This document shows, in pieces, positions 41,812-51,530 of a stretch of 64,000 nucleotides of DNA (position 1 is its first letter; each line of letters opens with the position of its first letter). The DNA is from Ensifer sp. LC11. GTDB taxonomy: Bacteria; Pseudomonadota; Alphaproteobacteria; Rhizobiales; Rhizobiaceae. The stretch is taken from contig NZ_MBSO01000072.1 in the NCBI RefSeq assembly GCF_001695835.1, positions 1 through 64,000 on the forward strand. The letters run 5' to 3'. Both the position numbers and the translations under genes were made by a program. The notes below the pieces were generated by a model. The model was not told the origin of the DNA. It did not search any database and saw nothing but the letters and a program-made list of their open reading frames with translations.

Positions 41812-42074
41812 GCACCTCTTCTCCAAACACCTGCACACGGCTCAAAGGAGCTGATTCCGGCCTAAAAATATCACCAGATCAAAGCGCTAGAACAGGCTTT
41901 TTGCGAAAGGATGCAAGATGCGCTGCGATGATCACCTGCCACTGCGGCGAGCGGTCATCTGGCGCTTGCCGACGGTTTGCCGTGACGATCAAACTTCGAA
42001 GGTCACGCTTGCCTCCGTCGCCATTGCAACAGAGCCGCAAAGATGGCGAACACGCCCTCCGCCGACCCCGCTGC

Positions 42075-42581
<507 letters not shown>

Positions 42582-42607
42582 TTATGCGCCTGCGGGCGCT
42601 GGGGCAC

Positions 42608-44323
42608 TCAAAGCGCCCCGGGCGCCGCCATGGAGCCCGTGGCTCCCGTCGGCAGATCCTTGGCGGTATCGGCGGACTGGAAGGCCGGTTGGCCGCTCGG
42701 CTGCTTCCTCGTGCAGTTGGCGAAAGCATCGAGGTCGCGTTTGTAGACCTTGGTCTCGACATTCATCATGCCGAGCACGGTGTGAAACAGGTTGTCATGA
42801 GATTTTGGTTGCGCCGTGTCCTTGGCCAGGCATGCCGTGTCGACCCCCATTGCCGCCTGATAGGGTCTCGAAAACCAGGCAATGAACGGCACCTGTGTCT
42901 GTTCGCGCGGGGCAATGGCATAGGGCGCACCGTGCAGGTAAATGCCGCTCTCACCGAGCGATTCCCCATGATCGGACATGTAGATCATCGCGCCAGCTAT
43001 GCGGTCCTGGTGCTTCTCCAGCAGACGGGCAACGCTTGCCAACACGTAATCGGTGTAGAGGATCGTGTTGTCATAGGCGTTGGTGATCTCGTCAACCGAA
43101 CACTTCATCAGCTCTGGCGTGCGGCAATCGGGGGTGAAACGCCGGAACTTCTCCGGATAGCGCAGATAGTAGGACGGCCCGTGACTGCCGAGCTGATGCA
43201 GGACGATCACGCTGTTTGCAGTCGTGGCGCCGAGCTTCTTGTCGAGTTCACCAAGGAAGATCTCATCCAGGCACTCGCCGTTGTTGCACAGGGGGCTGTT
43301 TTTCTGGTTGGTCATGCTGGCGAAGCTGATGAGATCGGCGATGCCCTTGCTACCGGTGTTGTTGTCCCACCAGGTGGCTGAAACACCAGCGCGCGTCAGA
43401 ACGTTCATCAGGTTTTCGGTCGAACGCGCCTTCCAGTCCGTGTATTCGCTGCGCGGATAGACGGAAAACATGCAAGGAAGTGAAATTGCCGTCGCGGTGC
43501 CGCAACTCGTGGTGTCGGTGTAATTCACGACACCGAGCGCCTTCAGCTCGGGATTGGTCTCGCGCTGATAACCGTTGAGCGAGAAATTCATCGCCCGCGC
43601 CGTTTCGCCGGCAACGACAACCACGACCACCGGCTTGCCCGCGGCCGCAATCCGCCCGCCCTGCCGGGCGTCGGTGCCGAGCGGCTGGACGACGATGTTG
43701 CGCTCCTTGTAGGTCGAAGCAGCATATCGCACTGCGGCCGAGACCGGCCCCGTCGGGTTGAACCGCTTCATCAGATCCTTGTGTTGCCGGATCACGTAGG
43801 CGACGTTTGCGAAGTTTGCATAAACCAACCCGCCGCTGACAAGGAGGCAAGGAATGATGACGGCGAGATTGACCGCGGCATTCAGGAAAAAGCGGCGATG
43901 GCGGACCTTGACCCAGATGACAAGGAGGGACGGAACCAGTCCGTAAAACAGCAGATGTATCGCCAGGCTGCCGGTCAAGAGATGGCTGGCTTCAGCGTGT
44001 GTCGTGACGGCTGCATTGCCGATCATATCCTTGTCGATGATGACGCCGAACGTGTCGATGAAATAGGACGCCGCGGCCGAAACCACGATGAAGAAGATCA
44101 GCACCGGCTTCATCACGAATTTGACGGAAGCGGTCGTCAGCGCCGCGAACGTCAGCAGGCACAGGGCGGCGCTGAAGGAAAGGAGCGCCACGACGGAATC
44201 GTCGAAATAGGCGACTGTGTGCGTCCAGAAGGATCTGTTGGTGGCGAGAAGCAGATAGGCGCTGACAATGGCGCTAAGTGCAATGCTGCCGATCTCGGGC
44301 CGGCGAATTCCTGGAAATGTCAA
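42608..44323 (-). CDS. eptA: Lipid A phosphoethanolamine transferase (EptA-like)
   Basis: A 571-residue inner-membrane enzyme that adds phosphoethanolamine to lipid A, lowering binding of cationic peptides. Five membrane segments fill residues ~15-200; the periplasmic catalytic domain has the metal ligand in VAGETARAMNFSLNGY, nucleophile threonine in TTSCGTATAISLPCMFS, and YMSDHGESLGESGIYLHG. No in-frame ATG lies near the start; TTG 44323 with AGGAG upstream is chosen, and GTG 44404 is possible. Divergent from a two-component system that probably controls it. Confidence 0.92.
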   Translation of the reverse strand: MTFPGIRRPEIGSIALSAIVSAYLLLATNRSFWTHTVAYFDDSVVALLSFSAALCLLTFAALTTASVKFVMKPVLIFFIVVSAAASYFIDTFGVIIDKDMIGNAAVTTHAEASHLLTGSLAIHLLFYGLVPSLLVIWVKVRHRRFFLNAAVNLAVIIPCLLVSGGLVYANFANVAYVIRQHKDLMKRFNPTGPVSAAVRYAASTYKERNIVVQPLGTDARQGGRIAAAGKPVVVVVVAGETARAMNFSLNGYQRETNPELKALGVVNYTDTTSCGTATAISLPCMFSVYPRSEYTDWKARSTENLMNVLTRAGVSATWWDNNTGSKGIADLISFASMTNQKNSPLCNNGECLDEIFLGELDKKLGATTANSVIVLHQLGSHGPSYYLRYPEKFRRFTPDCRTPELMKCSVDEITNAYDNTILYTDYVLASVARLLEKHQDRIAGAMIYMSDHGESLGESGIYLHGAPYAIAPREQTQVPFIAWFSRPYQAAMGVDTACLAKDTAQPKSHDNLFHTVLGMMNVETKVYKRDLDAFANCTRKQPSGQPAFQSADTAKDLPTGATGSMAAPGAL

Positions 44324-44594
44324 AACGGTCTTCTCCTGCGGCGTCGGCAGGAGCGCCTGGGAGGGACGCTGCAGACGCGGGCATTCAGTCGAGGTGGAAG
44401 CCACCAGGCGGGCTGTTCGGTTGCAGCCTCGCCTTCATCCAAGGAGATACGGCGGACAAGCTGTCCAAACCCCGTCAAGAGTGCTCATTGGCCGACCGAT
44501 GCGCGCGGAAGTAGGTGCCGCAGCAAGGAGTTGGCAGCCTCGGCGAAAGCCCATATTGTCGGCGGCGGCCCCTGTAAAATATCGAGACGAATCA

Positions 44595-45269
44595 ATGCGC
44601 CTGCTCCTGGTCGAAGACAGTCCGCGACTGGTTGAACTGGTCGGAGAAACCATGCGGGACGCGGGCTGGCGCCTCGATGCCGTGTCAACGGTGGCAGATG
44701 CGGAAACGGCGATTGCCGCACGCGAGCACGACCTGGTGTTGCTCGATCTCGGTCTGCCGGACGGTGACGGCCTGTCGCTGTTGCGCCGCGTCCGCCAGGA
44801 GCACCCGGGATTGCCGGTGCTGATCATCACCGCCAAGGGTTCGGTCGACGAGCGCATTGCCGGGCTCGACGCCGGCGCAGACGACTATCTCGTGAAGCCG
44901 TTCCATCACCGCGAACTTCTCTCGCGCTGCCGCGCGATGCTCCGGCGCAACCCCCAGGCGGTTCAGCCTGTTCTGGAAGCCGGCGCGTTGCGCTACGATC
45001 CCGCCACCGCGGATCTCACCTGTGATGGCGCAATCGTGCCGCTGCCGCCGCGTGAGCGATCATTGATGGAGATCCTGATGCGGGAGGTCGGTCGCGTCGT
45101 GCCGAAGCGAAAACTTGAAACGGCGCTTTCTGAGTACGGCCAGGAGGTTACTCCCAACGCCTTGGAACTTGCCGTATCGCGGGTCCGCAAGCGGCTGCAA
45201 CCGCTCGACAGCGGTGTCCAGATCGAGACCGTACGCGGCATCGGCTACCTTCTCAGGCAAGCCCCATGA
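44595..45269 (+). CDS. OmpR-family response regulator (PmrA/QseB-like)
   Basis: A 224-residue regulator. Receiver domain has VEDSPRLVE, phospho-acceptor Asp51 in LVLLDLGLPDGDG, and YLVKPFHHRELL. The winged helix (~130-220) has LPPRERSLMEILMREVGRVV, NALELAVSRVRKRL and RGIGYLL. The short 224-residue form without a linker is typical of the PmrA/QseB group, which controls lipid A modification. It overlaps the kinase gene by four bases and diverges from eptA. Confidence 0.94.
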   Translation: MRLLLVEDSPRLVELVGETMRDAGWRLDAVSTVADAETAIAAREHDLVLLDLGLPDGDGLSLLRRVRQEHPGLPVLIITAKGSVDERIAGLDAGADDYLVKPFHHRELLSRCRAMLRRNPQAVQPVLEAGALRYDPATADLTCDGAIVPLPPRERSLMEILMREVGRVVPKRKLETALSEYGQEVTPNALELAVSRVRKRLQPLDSGVQIETVRGIGYLLRQAP

Positions 45270-46618
45270 AGAGCCGCAACCCGTCTTTGATTGGAATCGT
45301 CGCACGCCGCATCGTGGCTTTCTCGCTGCTCGCCATGGCGATCCAGATCGGTGTCGTCTTTGCCGACTACTGGTTCGATGACGACAAGCTCAGCGTGCTC
45401 ATGCTGCAGCAGGAAACCGAAAGTCTGGTTGCCTATGTGCATGTGCGTGATGGCGCGGCGCGCTTCGAGCCCGATCACGATATGCGCCAACGGTATCTGG
45501 ATCGACAGGACGACAATGGTTCGATCTTCCTTCGTATCCGTACGGCGTCGGGAGAAATCATCCACTCAAACTGCACGATCGAGTGTGCGCAGCATTTTCT
45601 GCCGCTCAACGTCGACGCGCCCCAATTCTGGAAACGGCTGATTGCGCCGGGAAAACCCTTCAGCGTTGCCGGAGGACAGACCTTCGAAAGAAACGGCACG
45701 ACCGTGCTCGTCGAACTGGCGATCCTCAACGATCCGAATGGCTTCATGTACAGCGCCCTGCTGCACGAGATGGTCGATTCGATGATTGTGCCAATGACGC
45801 TGATGTTCTGCCTGGTGATCGGCGCGACGATCTGGTCGATCCGCAGTGCATTGAGACCGGTCGCCATGGCCGCCCGGGCAGCGGATGCGCTAGACCCGCG
45901 CGACAGCAATGCGCGCCTGCCGGTGACGAGAATGCCGCAGGAGATTGCCCGGCTCGTCACCGCCGTCAACCGGATGCTGACGCGGGTCGCCGATCTCATC
46001 CAGTCCCAGAAACTGTTCTCGTCGTCGATCGCCCACGAGATCCGCACGCCGGTTTCGATCGCCAAGATGGAGCTGAGCCGCATCGATGACCCAAGAGCGC
46101 GCAACGCAGAGCGCGATCTGGACGCATTGACGCATATTCTGGAGCAGCTCACCTCGCTGGCACGCGCCGATGCCGTCGACCCGTCGGCCTATCAGCGCAC
46201 CAGCCTGTCGCAGATCGGCGCTGCCGTGGCAGAGGCAATCGCGCCATTCGTTTTCGACCACGACAAATCGCTGGAATTCGTTGACGAGGGCACGCCGCCG
46301 ATTACCGCCATCCCGGCACTGGTCGAAAACATGCTGCGCAACCTGATCGAGAACGCCGTCAAGCACAATCCGCCGGGCACGCGCATCGTTCTGGCCTGCG
46401 GTCCGGGCCCGATCGTCTCGGTCGAGGACAATGGCAAGGGGCTCATTGACCTTCCGGACCACAATGAAGATCTTGGCTATGTGAAGAGTTCAGGACAACT
46501 CGGCCTCGGCCTGAAGATCGTGCGGCGCATCAGCGCGTTGCACCAGGCAACCGTCGCCGTCGACACGGCACCGGACCGCGGCACCAGGATCTCGATAGAT
46601 TTTTCTGCGGCGACCTGA
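45266..46618 (+). CDS. Sensor histidine kinase (PmrB/QseC-like)
   Basis: A 450-residue membrane kinase. Two membrane segments (~10-32 and ~168-190) enclose a periplasmic sensor of about 135 residues. The cytoplasmic part has HAMP, the H-box IAHEIRTPVSIAKMELSR, N-box NLIENAVKHNPPG, and G-boxes VEDNGKGLIDL and GQLGLGLKIV. Two periplasmic cysteines sit in SNCTIECAQHF. Partner of the 44595 regulator, with eptA as the likely target. Confidence 0.93.
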   Translation: MKSRNPSLIGIVARRIVAFSLLAMAIQIGVVFADYWFDDDKLSVLMLQQETESLVAYVHVRDGAARFEPDHDMRQRYLDRQDDNGSIFLRIRTASGEIIHSNCTIECAQHFLPLNVDAPQFWKRLIAPGKPFSVAGGQTFERNGTTVLVELAILNDPNGFMYSALLHEMVDSMIVPMTLMFCLVIGATIWSIRSALRPVAMAARAADALDPRDSNARLPVTRMPQEIARLVTAVNRMLTRVADLIQSQKLFSSSIAHEIRTPVSIAKMELSRIDDPRARNAERDLDALTHILEQLTSLARADAVDPSAYQRTSLSQIGAAVAEAIAPFVFDHDKSLEFVDEGTPPITAIPALVENMLRNLIENAVKHNPPGTRIVLACGPGPIVSVEDNGKGLIDLPDHNEDLGYVKSSGQLGLGLKIVRRISALHQATVAVDTAPDRGTRISIDFSAAT

Positions 46619-46792
46619 GACCCGCTCCCTCGTCGAGCGCGAGCATCACCTCGCACGGCAACTGGCGAACTCTTTTTAGGCGCGATGCATATATTTTAAT
46701 CCGACGTGCGTTTTTGGATGCGGATTTCATGCCCAAATGTGCGCCATATGCTATTGGCCTAGGCATATTCGATCCCGCCTTCGAGAGTCTCC

Positions 46793-47959
46793 ATGTCGCA
46801 GGTCCCCGCCTATCTCAAGCGTTTCAAGCCGTCGCTCGCTCCGATCAGTCATCTGGAGCGGCTGCGTTCGTCGCTTGGCGCCTTGCTCGGCATTCTGCTT
46901 ACAGGCTTCATCAGCAGCTATGCACTCGGTGCCGACGCCAATCTGCCGCTCTTGATTGCACCCATGGGGGCCTCGGCCGTTCTGCTGTTTGCTGCCCCTT
47001 CAAGTCCGCTCGCTCAGCCATGGTCGATCGTCGGTGGTAATGTCGTCTCTTCGCTGATCGGCGTCACAGCGGCGCTGTTCATTCCCGAACCGGTCGTCGC
47101 GGCCGCGGTCGCAGTCGGGCTGGCCATCGCCGTCATGTTACTGCTCGGCTGCCTTCATCCGCCGAGCGGGGCGGTCGCGCTGACGGCGGTGCTCGGCGGC
47201 TCGGCGATCCACGAGGCCGGCTATTGGTTCGTTCTCTCGCCGGTTGCCATCAACTCGGTCGTCATCCTCGTGATCGCGCTCGTGTTTAACAATGCCACGG
47301 GCCGACGCTATCCTCATCTCGCCCCGGCAGCGACGTTCCACGGAACCACCGATCCTGCGCCCTCGCATCGGCTCGGCATCGTGCCGGAGGATCTTCAAGC
47401 GGTGCTGGCCCAATATGGAGAGGTGGTCGATGTCAGCCCGGAGGAACTCGACGCCCTGATCCACCAGGCGCAGATCCGCGCCTTCAACCGCCGCTCCGGC
47501 GAAATCACCTGCGCCGAGATCATGTCGCGTGATGTTGCCACGGCAACGCCGGAAACGTCGCTGCGTCAGGCCTGGCAGACGCTGCTGAAGCAGCACATCA
47601 AGGCCCTGCCGGTCGTCACCGAGAAAGACGGCTTGGTCGGAATCGTCACGCAAACCGACTTCATGAAGCACGCGATGCTCACGCCCCAGGCTGGGTTGCG
47701 TCAGCGGCTCGGAAATGTCGTCGGCCTTGGCCCCAAGTCGCCCCGGCTCGTATCCGACATCATGACGCGCCGGGTGCAATCAGCCCTGCCCGAGACGATG
47801 ATCGCCAAGCTCGTGCCGCCAATGGCGGATATGGGCCTGCACCATATGCCTGTGGTCGATGCCAACAACCGGCTGGTTGGAATCGTCACCCAGTCGGACC
47901 TCATCGCAGCTCTCTTCCAGCGAAGGCTCGAACGGGGTGAAGAGCGCGACGTCGCTTGA
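46793..47959 (+). CDS. HPP-family membrane protein with two CBS domains
   Basis: A 388-residue protein. Residues ~25-175 form an HPP domain with four membrane segments (LIAPMGASAVLLFAAPSSPLAQP, GCLHPPSGAVALTAVLGGSA), the family linked to nitrite or small-ion transport. Residues ~240-385 hold two CBS units (VTEKDGLVGIVTQTDFMKHA and DANNRLVGIVTQSDLIAAL), which usually bind adenine nucleotides. Single gene in an AT-rich leader; a 6-bp ATATGC/GCATAT dyad lies at 46746-46768. Substrate unknown. Confidence 0.92.
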   Translation: MSQVPAYLKRFKPSLAPISHLERLRSSLGALLGILLTGFISSYALGADANLPLLIAPMGASAVLLFAAPSSPLAQPWSIVGGNVVSSLIGVTAALFIPEPVVAAAVAVGLAIAVMLLLGCLHPPSGAVALTAVLGGSAIHEAGYWFVLSPVAINSVVILVIALVFNNATGRRYPHLAPAATFHGTTDPAPSHRLGIVPEDLQAVLAQYGEVVDVSPEELDALIHQAQIRAFNRRSGEITCAEIMSRDVATATPETSLRQAWQTLLKQHIKALPVVTEKDGLVGIVTQTDFMKHAMLTPQAGLRQRLGNVVGLGPKSPRLVSDIMTRRVQSALPETMIAKLVPPMADMGLHHMPVVDANNRLVGIVTQSDLIAALFQRRLERGEERDVA

Positions 47960-48058
47960 GCCTATATCTCCTTTCCTAATCTGCGCATCCAACGTCCTTA
48001 CCGGGGCGTGGAGAATCAGGCCACTCGCACTTGTCACGTCGACCGCCAATTCATTCGA

Positions 48059-48085
48059 TTGACTTAATCGATGGAATGATATAAT
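48059..48085 (+). promoter_or_regulatory. Promoter of the cecR-ybhGFSR operon with overlapping dyad
   Basis: TTGACT (48059-48064) and TATAAT (48080-48085) are 15 bp apart. CGATT (48056) and AATCG (48066), and TCATTC (48051) with GAATGA (48074), form a nested dyad across the -35 region, a likely repressor site. The start codon is only eight bases after the -10, so the RNA may be leaderless. Confidence 0.6.
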
Positions 48086-48093
48086 TTTAGCAC

Positions 48094-48798
48094 ATGATGA
48101 AAAAAGAAAGCGCACCTCAACCGACAAAGCAGGACCGCGGCGATGCCACCCGCGAGAAGCTTTTGACGAGTTCCATCGACGTCTTCGGCCGCTACGGCTT
48201 TGACGGCGCCACCACCCGCGTGCTCGCCGAAACGGCCGGCGTGAACCTGCAGGCGATCCCCTATTATTTTGGCGGCAAGGAAGGCCTCTACATCGCTGCC
48301 GCAGAGCACCTTGCATCGATCATCATCGGTCACGTCGCAGAGCTCCGAAACACGATCCTCGCGCGCCTTGCCCATCTCGACGGCGAAGGCAGGGCGATGG
48401 GATCGCAGGAAGCCCGTGACCTGCTCACCCAGATGGCGCAGCGCATGATCGCTCTCTTCGTCAGCCGTCAGTCTGAAAGCTGGGCGCGCTTCATCATCCG
48501 CGAGCAGATGGAGCCGACCGAAGCCTTCGAGCGCGTCTATTCCAACGTCATGGGCCCGATGATCGGCATGGCCGGCCGGCTGGTCGCCACCATTCTCGGC
48601 GAACCGGTCCAATCCGAACACGTCCGGCTGAAGACCCTGTCTTTCGTTGGCAGCATCCTCGTCTTTCGCATGGCTCACGCTGCCGTGCTTCGGCAGATGA
48701 ACTGGCAGGCCGTGGGCCCTGATGAACTCGATCTCTTGCGTCGTCACACCGCCGAACTCGTCACGGCTCTTGGCAGTGGGAAGGAGGGCCAGTCATGA
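48094..48798 (+). CDS. cecR: TetR-family repressor CecR
   Basis: A 234-residue repressor. Helix-turn-helix at ~18-65 ([40 protein letters not shown]) and a C-terminal domain of the CerR/CecR type with [21 protein letters not shown]. Gene order matches E. coli cecR-ybhGFSR, where CecR represses the efflux pump. No ribosome site precedes the tandem ATGATG, and a strong -10 lies just upstream. Its stop overlaps the ybhG-like start. Confidence 0.9.
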   Translation: MMKKESAPQPTKQDRGDATREKLLTSSIDVFGRYGFDGATTRVLAETAGVNLQAIPYYFGGKEGLYIAAAEHLASIIIGHVAELRNTILARLAHLDGEGRAMGSQEARDLLTQMAQRMIALFVSRQSESWARFIIREQMEPTEAFERVYSNVMGPMIGMAGRLVATILGEPVQSEHVRLKTLSFVGSILVFRMAHAAVLRQMNWQAVGPDELDLLRRHTAELVTALGSGKEGQS

Positions 48799-49796
48799 AC
48801 AAGCCAGCGATCACCCTTATCTTGATGGCCGGTGCAGCAGCCGGCGCCTGGTGGTTCGAGCTCCCCCAGCGGCTCGGATGGGCCGCTACGGAGCGGACGT
48901 CCGTGCTCTACGGCAACGTCGATATCCGCCAGGTGTCTCTCGGCTTCCGCGTCAGCGGCCGCATCGCCGGCCTCGCTGTCGACGAAGGCGACACGGTGAA
49001 GCCCGGCGACGTTCTGGCCAGCCTCGACGCTGCTCCGTTCGAGCAGGCTGAGGCGGCGGCCGAAGCTGAACTCGGCTCGCTGAAGGCCAATCTGGCAAAG
49101 CTGAAGGCCGGCGCTCGGCCAACCGAAATTGCCCAGGCACGCGCAACCCACGAGGAGCGTCTTGCAGACCTGGAAAACGCCAACCTCGCCTATGATCGGG
49201 CGCGCCAACTGCGCCCGAACGGGACGATCTCTCAGGCCAATCTCGACGAGGCAAGTGCCAACAGGGCCGCAGCCGCAGCCCGCGCCACCTCTGCTCGCGA
49301 AGCGCTGGCCCTGCTTGAAGAGGGAAGTCGGATCGAGGACATAGAGGCGGCCCAGGCACAGGTTCTGGCCGCTGAAGCCAAGCTCGAGAGCGCCCGCACG
49401 TCACTTGCCGATACGCGCCTGCTGGCGCCAAGTGCCGGCACGGTACTATCCAGGGTCCGTGAAGCTGGCGCGATCGTCGCGCCATCGGACATGGTCTATG
49501 TTATCTCGCTCAACGAACCTGTCTGGGTTCGGGCCTATGTGGCCGAGCCGGAACTCGGCCGGGTGCATCCCGGCATGGCTGTCGAGGTTACCTCGGACAC
49601 CGCGCCCGGCCGGCCCTACAAGGGGACCGTTGGCTTCATCTCGCCCGTCGCTGAATTCACACCGAAGTCGGTGGAAACGCCAGAGCTCAGGACCGATCTC
49701 GTCTACCGTCTGCGTATCGTCGTCGGCAAGCCTGGCCCCGACCTCCGGCAGGGCATGCCGGTCACCGTGCACCTTCCGAAACAAGAGGGAGGCTGA
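48795..49796 (+). CDS. ybhG: HlyD-type periplasmic adaptor protein (YbhG-like)
   Basis: A 333-residue adaptor linking the inner-membrane ABC exporter to an outer-membrane channel. Residues 5-20 form a membrane anchor. A lipoyl-like half ([37 protein letters not shown]) flanks a long coiled coil (~75-205), then a beta-barrel ([19 protein letters not shown]). Length is the same as E. coli YbhG. It overlaps cecR by four bases and precedes the ATPase gene by three. Confidence 0.93.
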   Translation: MNKPAITLILMAGAAAGAWWFELPQRLGWAATERTSVLYGNVDIRQVSLGFRVSGRIAGLAVDEGDTVKPGDVLASLDAAPFEQAEAAAEAELGSLKANLAKLKAGARPTEIAQARATHEERLADLENANLAYDRARQLRPNGTISQANLDEASANRAAAAARATSAREALALLEEGSRIEDIEAAQAQVLAAEAKLESARTSLADTRLLAPSAGTVLSRVREAGAIVAPSDMVYVISLNEPVWVRAYVAEPELGRVHPGMAVEVTSDTAPGRPYKGTVGFISPVAEFTPKSVETPELRTDLVYRLRIVVGKPGPDLRQGMPVTVHLPKQEGG

Positions 49797-49799
49797 ACG

Positions 49800-51530
49800 A
49801 TGAGCGACGCCGCCCCCTTCGTCCGGATCGTCGATGTGCTCAAACGCTTCGGCAACGCTCCGCCGGCACTCGACCACGTTGCCGGCGAGATCCTGGGCGG
49901 CCGGATCACCGGTCTGGTCGGCCCGGATGGCGCCGGAAAGACGACGCTGATCCGGCTGATGACCGGGCTGATGGTGCCGGACGCGGGAAAGGTCGAGGTC
50001 CTCGGTTTCGACACGGTGACGAATGCCGCCGACATCCAGGCGTCGATCGGCTACATGCCGCAGCGCTTCGGTCTCTATGAGGATCTTTCGGTTCAGGAGA
50101 ACCTCGACCTCTATGCAGATCTGCGCGGCTTGCCGCTCCCCGAACGCGTCGCCACCTTCGACGAGTTGCTCGAGTTTACCGATCTCAAGCGCTTCACGGC
50201 GCGGCTTGCCGGCAAGCTTTCGGGCGGAATGAAACAAAAGCTTGGCCTTGCCTGTGCGCTGTTGCGCAAGCCTCGCCTGCTCCTCCTCGACGAACCGGGT
50301 GTCGGGGTCGACCCGATTTCCCGTCGCGATCTCTGGAAGATGGTTGAGAATCTGACGGCCGAAGGCATCGGCGTGGTCTGGTCGACGGCCTATCTTGATG
50401 AGGCCGAGGCCTGCGACAGCGTGCTCCTGCTCAACGAGGGCAAACTGCTGTTTTCGGGCTGCCCTGCGGAATTGACCGCCCGCGTTGCCGGCCGCGTCTT
50501 CAAGGTGTCCGGCATTGCGCATGGACGCCGTCAGAAGCTCGCGCGCTATCTCGACGAGGAAAATGTCGTTGACGGTGTCATCCAGGGCGAAGCCATCCGC
50601 CTGGTGATGCGGCCTGACACAAAACCACCTGGACTGAACGATAACCCGCACGGCCCAAGCGCAGCGACCACGGCTCCTCGTTTCGAGGACGCCTTCATCG
50701 ATATGCTCGGCGGCGGGCCTGGCGGCCGTTCCAAACTCGCCGAAACCCAGACCCCGTTTGTCATCGAGAACGGCAGGCCGGTCATCGAGGCGCGTGGCCT
50801 GACGAAACGTTTCGGTGACTTCACCGCTGCCGACGCCATAACCTTCGACATCCCGCGCGGGCAGATCTTCGGACTGCTCGGCCCGAATGGCGCCGGCAAA
50901 TCGACGACCTTCAAGATGCTGTGCGGTCTGTTGAAACCGTCTGCCGGCGAAGGCCGCGTCGCCGGCTTCGACCTGCGACGGGATGCCGCCGAGGCGCGCA
51001 ATCGGCTCGGCTACATGGCACAGAAATTCTCGCTCTATGGCGACCTCAGCGTTGCCCAGAACTTGAGTTTCTTTGCGGGCGTCTACGGACTGTCCGGCGC
51101 ACGCAAGCGCGAGCGCATCCAGCTGATGATCGATATCTTCGGCTTCGGCCGACTGCTCGACATGTCGGCCAAGGACCTGCCGCTTGGCCTCAAGCAGCGG
51201 CTGGCGCTGGCCTGCGCTGTGCTGCACGAGCCCGAAGCACTGTTTCTTGATGAACCGACGTCCGGCGTCGATCCGATCACACGCCGCGAGTTCTGGACCC
51301 ACATCAACGGGCTCGTCGAAAAGGGCGTGACAGTGCTCGTCACCACCCATTTCATGGACGAAGCGGAATACTGCGACCGTATTTCGCTGATCTATCGCGG
51401 CCGCTCGATCGCGCTTGGCTCGCCGGACGAGCTGAAGGCGCAGGTCGTGAGCGCCGAACTTCCGGACCCGACGATGGAAGACGCCTTCGTCGCGCTCGTT
51501 CAAGGCTCGGAGGAGAAGGAGGCCGCATGA
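49800..51530 (+). CDS. ybhF: Double ABC ATPase (YbhF-like)
   Basis: A 576-residue protein with two ABC domains. The first has GPDGAGKTTL, LSGGMKQKLGLACA and LLLLDEPGVGVDP; the second has GPNGAGKSTT, a degenerate signature LPLGLKQRLALACA, and ALFLDEPTSGVDP. The altered second signature is also normal for YbhF. A linker at ~250-320 joins them. It drives export by YbhS/YbhR of drugs or cations such as those reported for the E. coli pump. Confidence 0.94.
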   Translation: MSDAAPFVRIVDVLKRFGNAPPALDHVAGEILGGRITGLVGPDGAGKTTLIRLMTGLMVPDAGKVEVLGFDTVTNAADIQASIGYMPQRFGLYEDLSVQENLDLYADLRGLPLPERVATFDELLEFTDLKRFTARLAGKLSGGMKQKLGLACALLRKPRLLLLDEPGVGVDPISRRDLWKMVENLTAEGIGVVWSTAYLDEAEACDSVLLLNEGKLLFSGCPAELTARVAGRVFKVSGIAHGRRQKLARYLDEENVVDGVIQGEAIRLVMRPDTKPPGLNDNPHGPSAATTAPRFEDAFIDMLGGGPGGRSKLAETQTPFVIENGRPVIEARGLTKRFGDFTAADAITFDIPRGQIFGLLGPNGAGKSTTFKMLCGLLKPSAGEGRVAGFDLRRDAAEARNRLGYMAQKFSLYGDLSVAQNLSFFAGVYGLSGARKRERIQLMIDIFGFGRLLDMSAKDLPLGLKQRLALACAVLHEPEALFLDEPTSGVDPITRREFWTHINGLVEKGVTVLVTTHFMDEAEYCDRISLIYRGRSIALGSPDELKAQVVSAELPDPTMEDAFVALVQGSEEKEAA

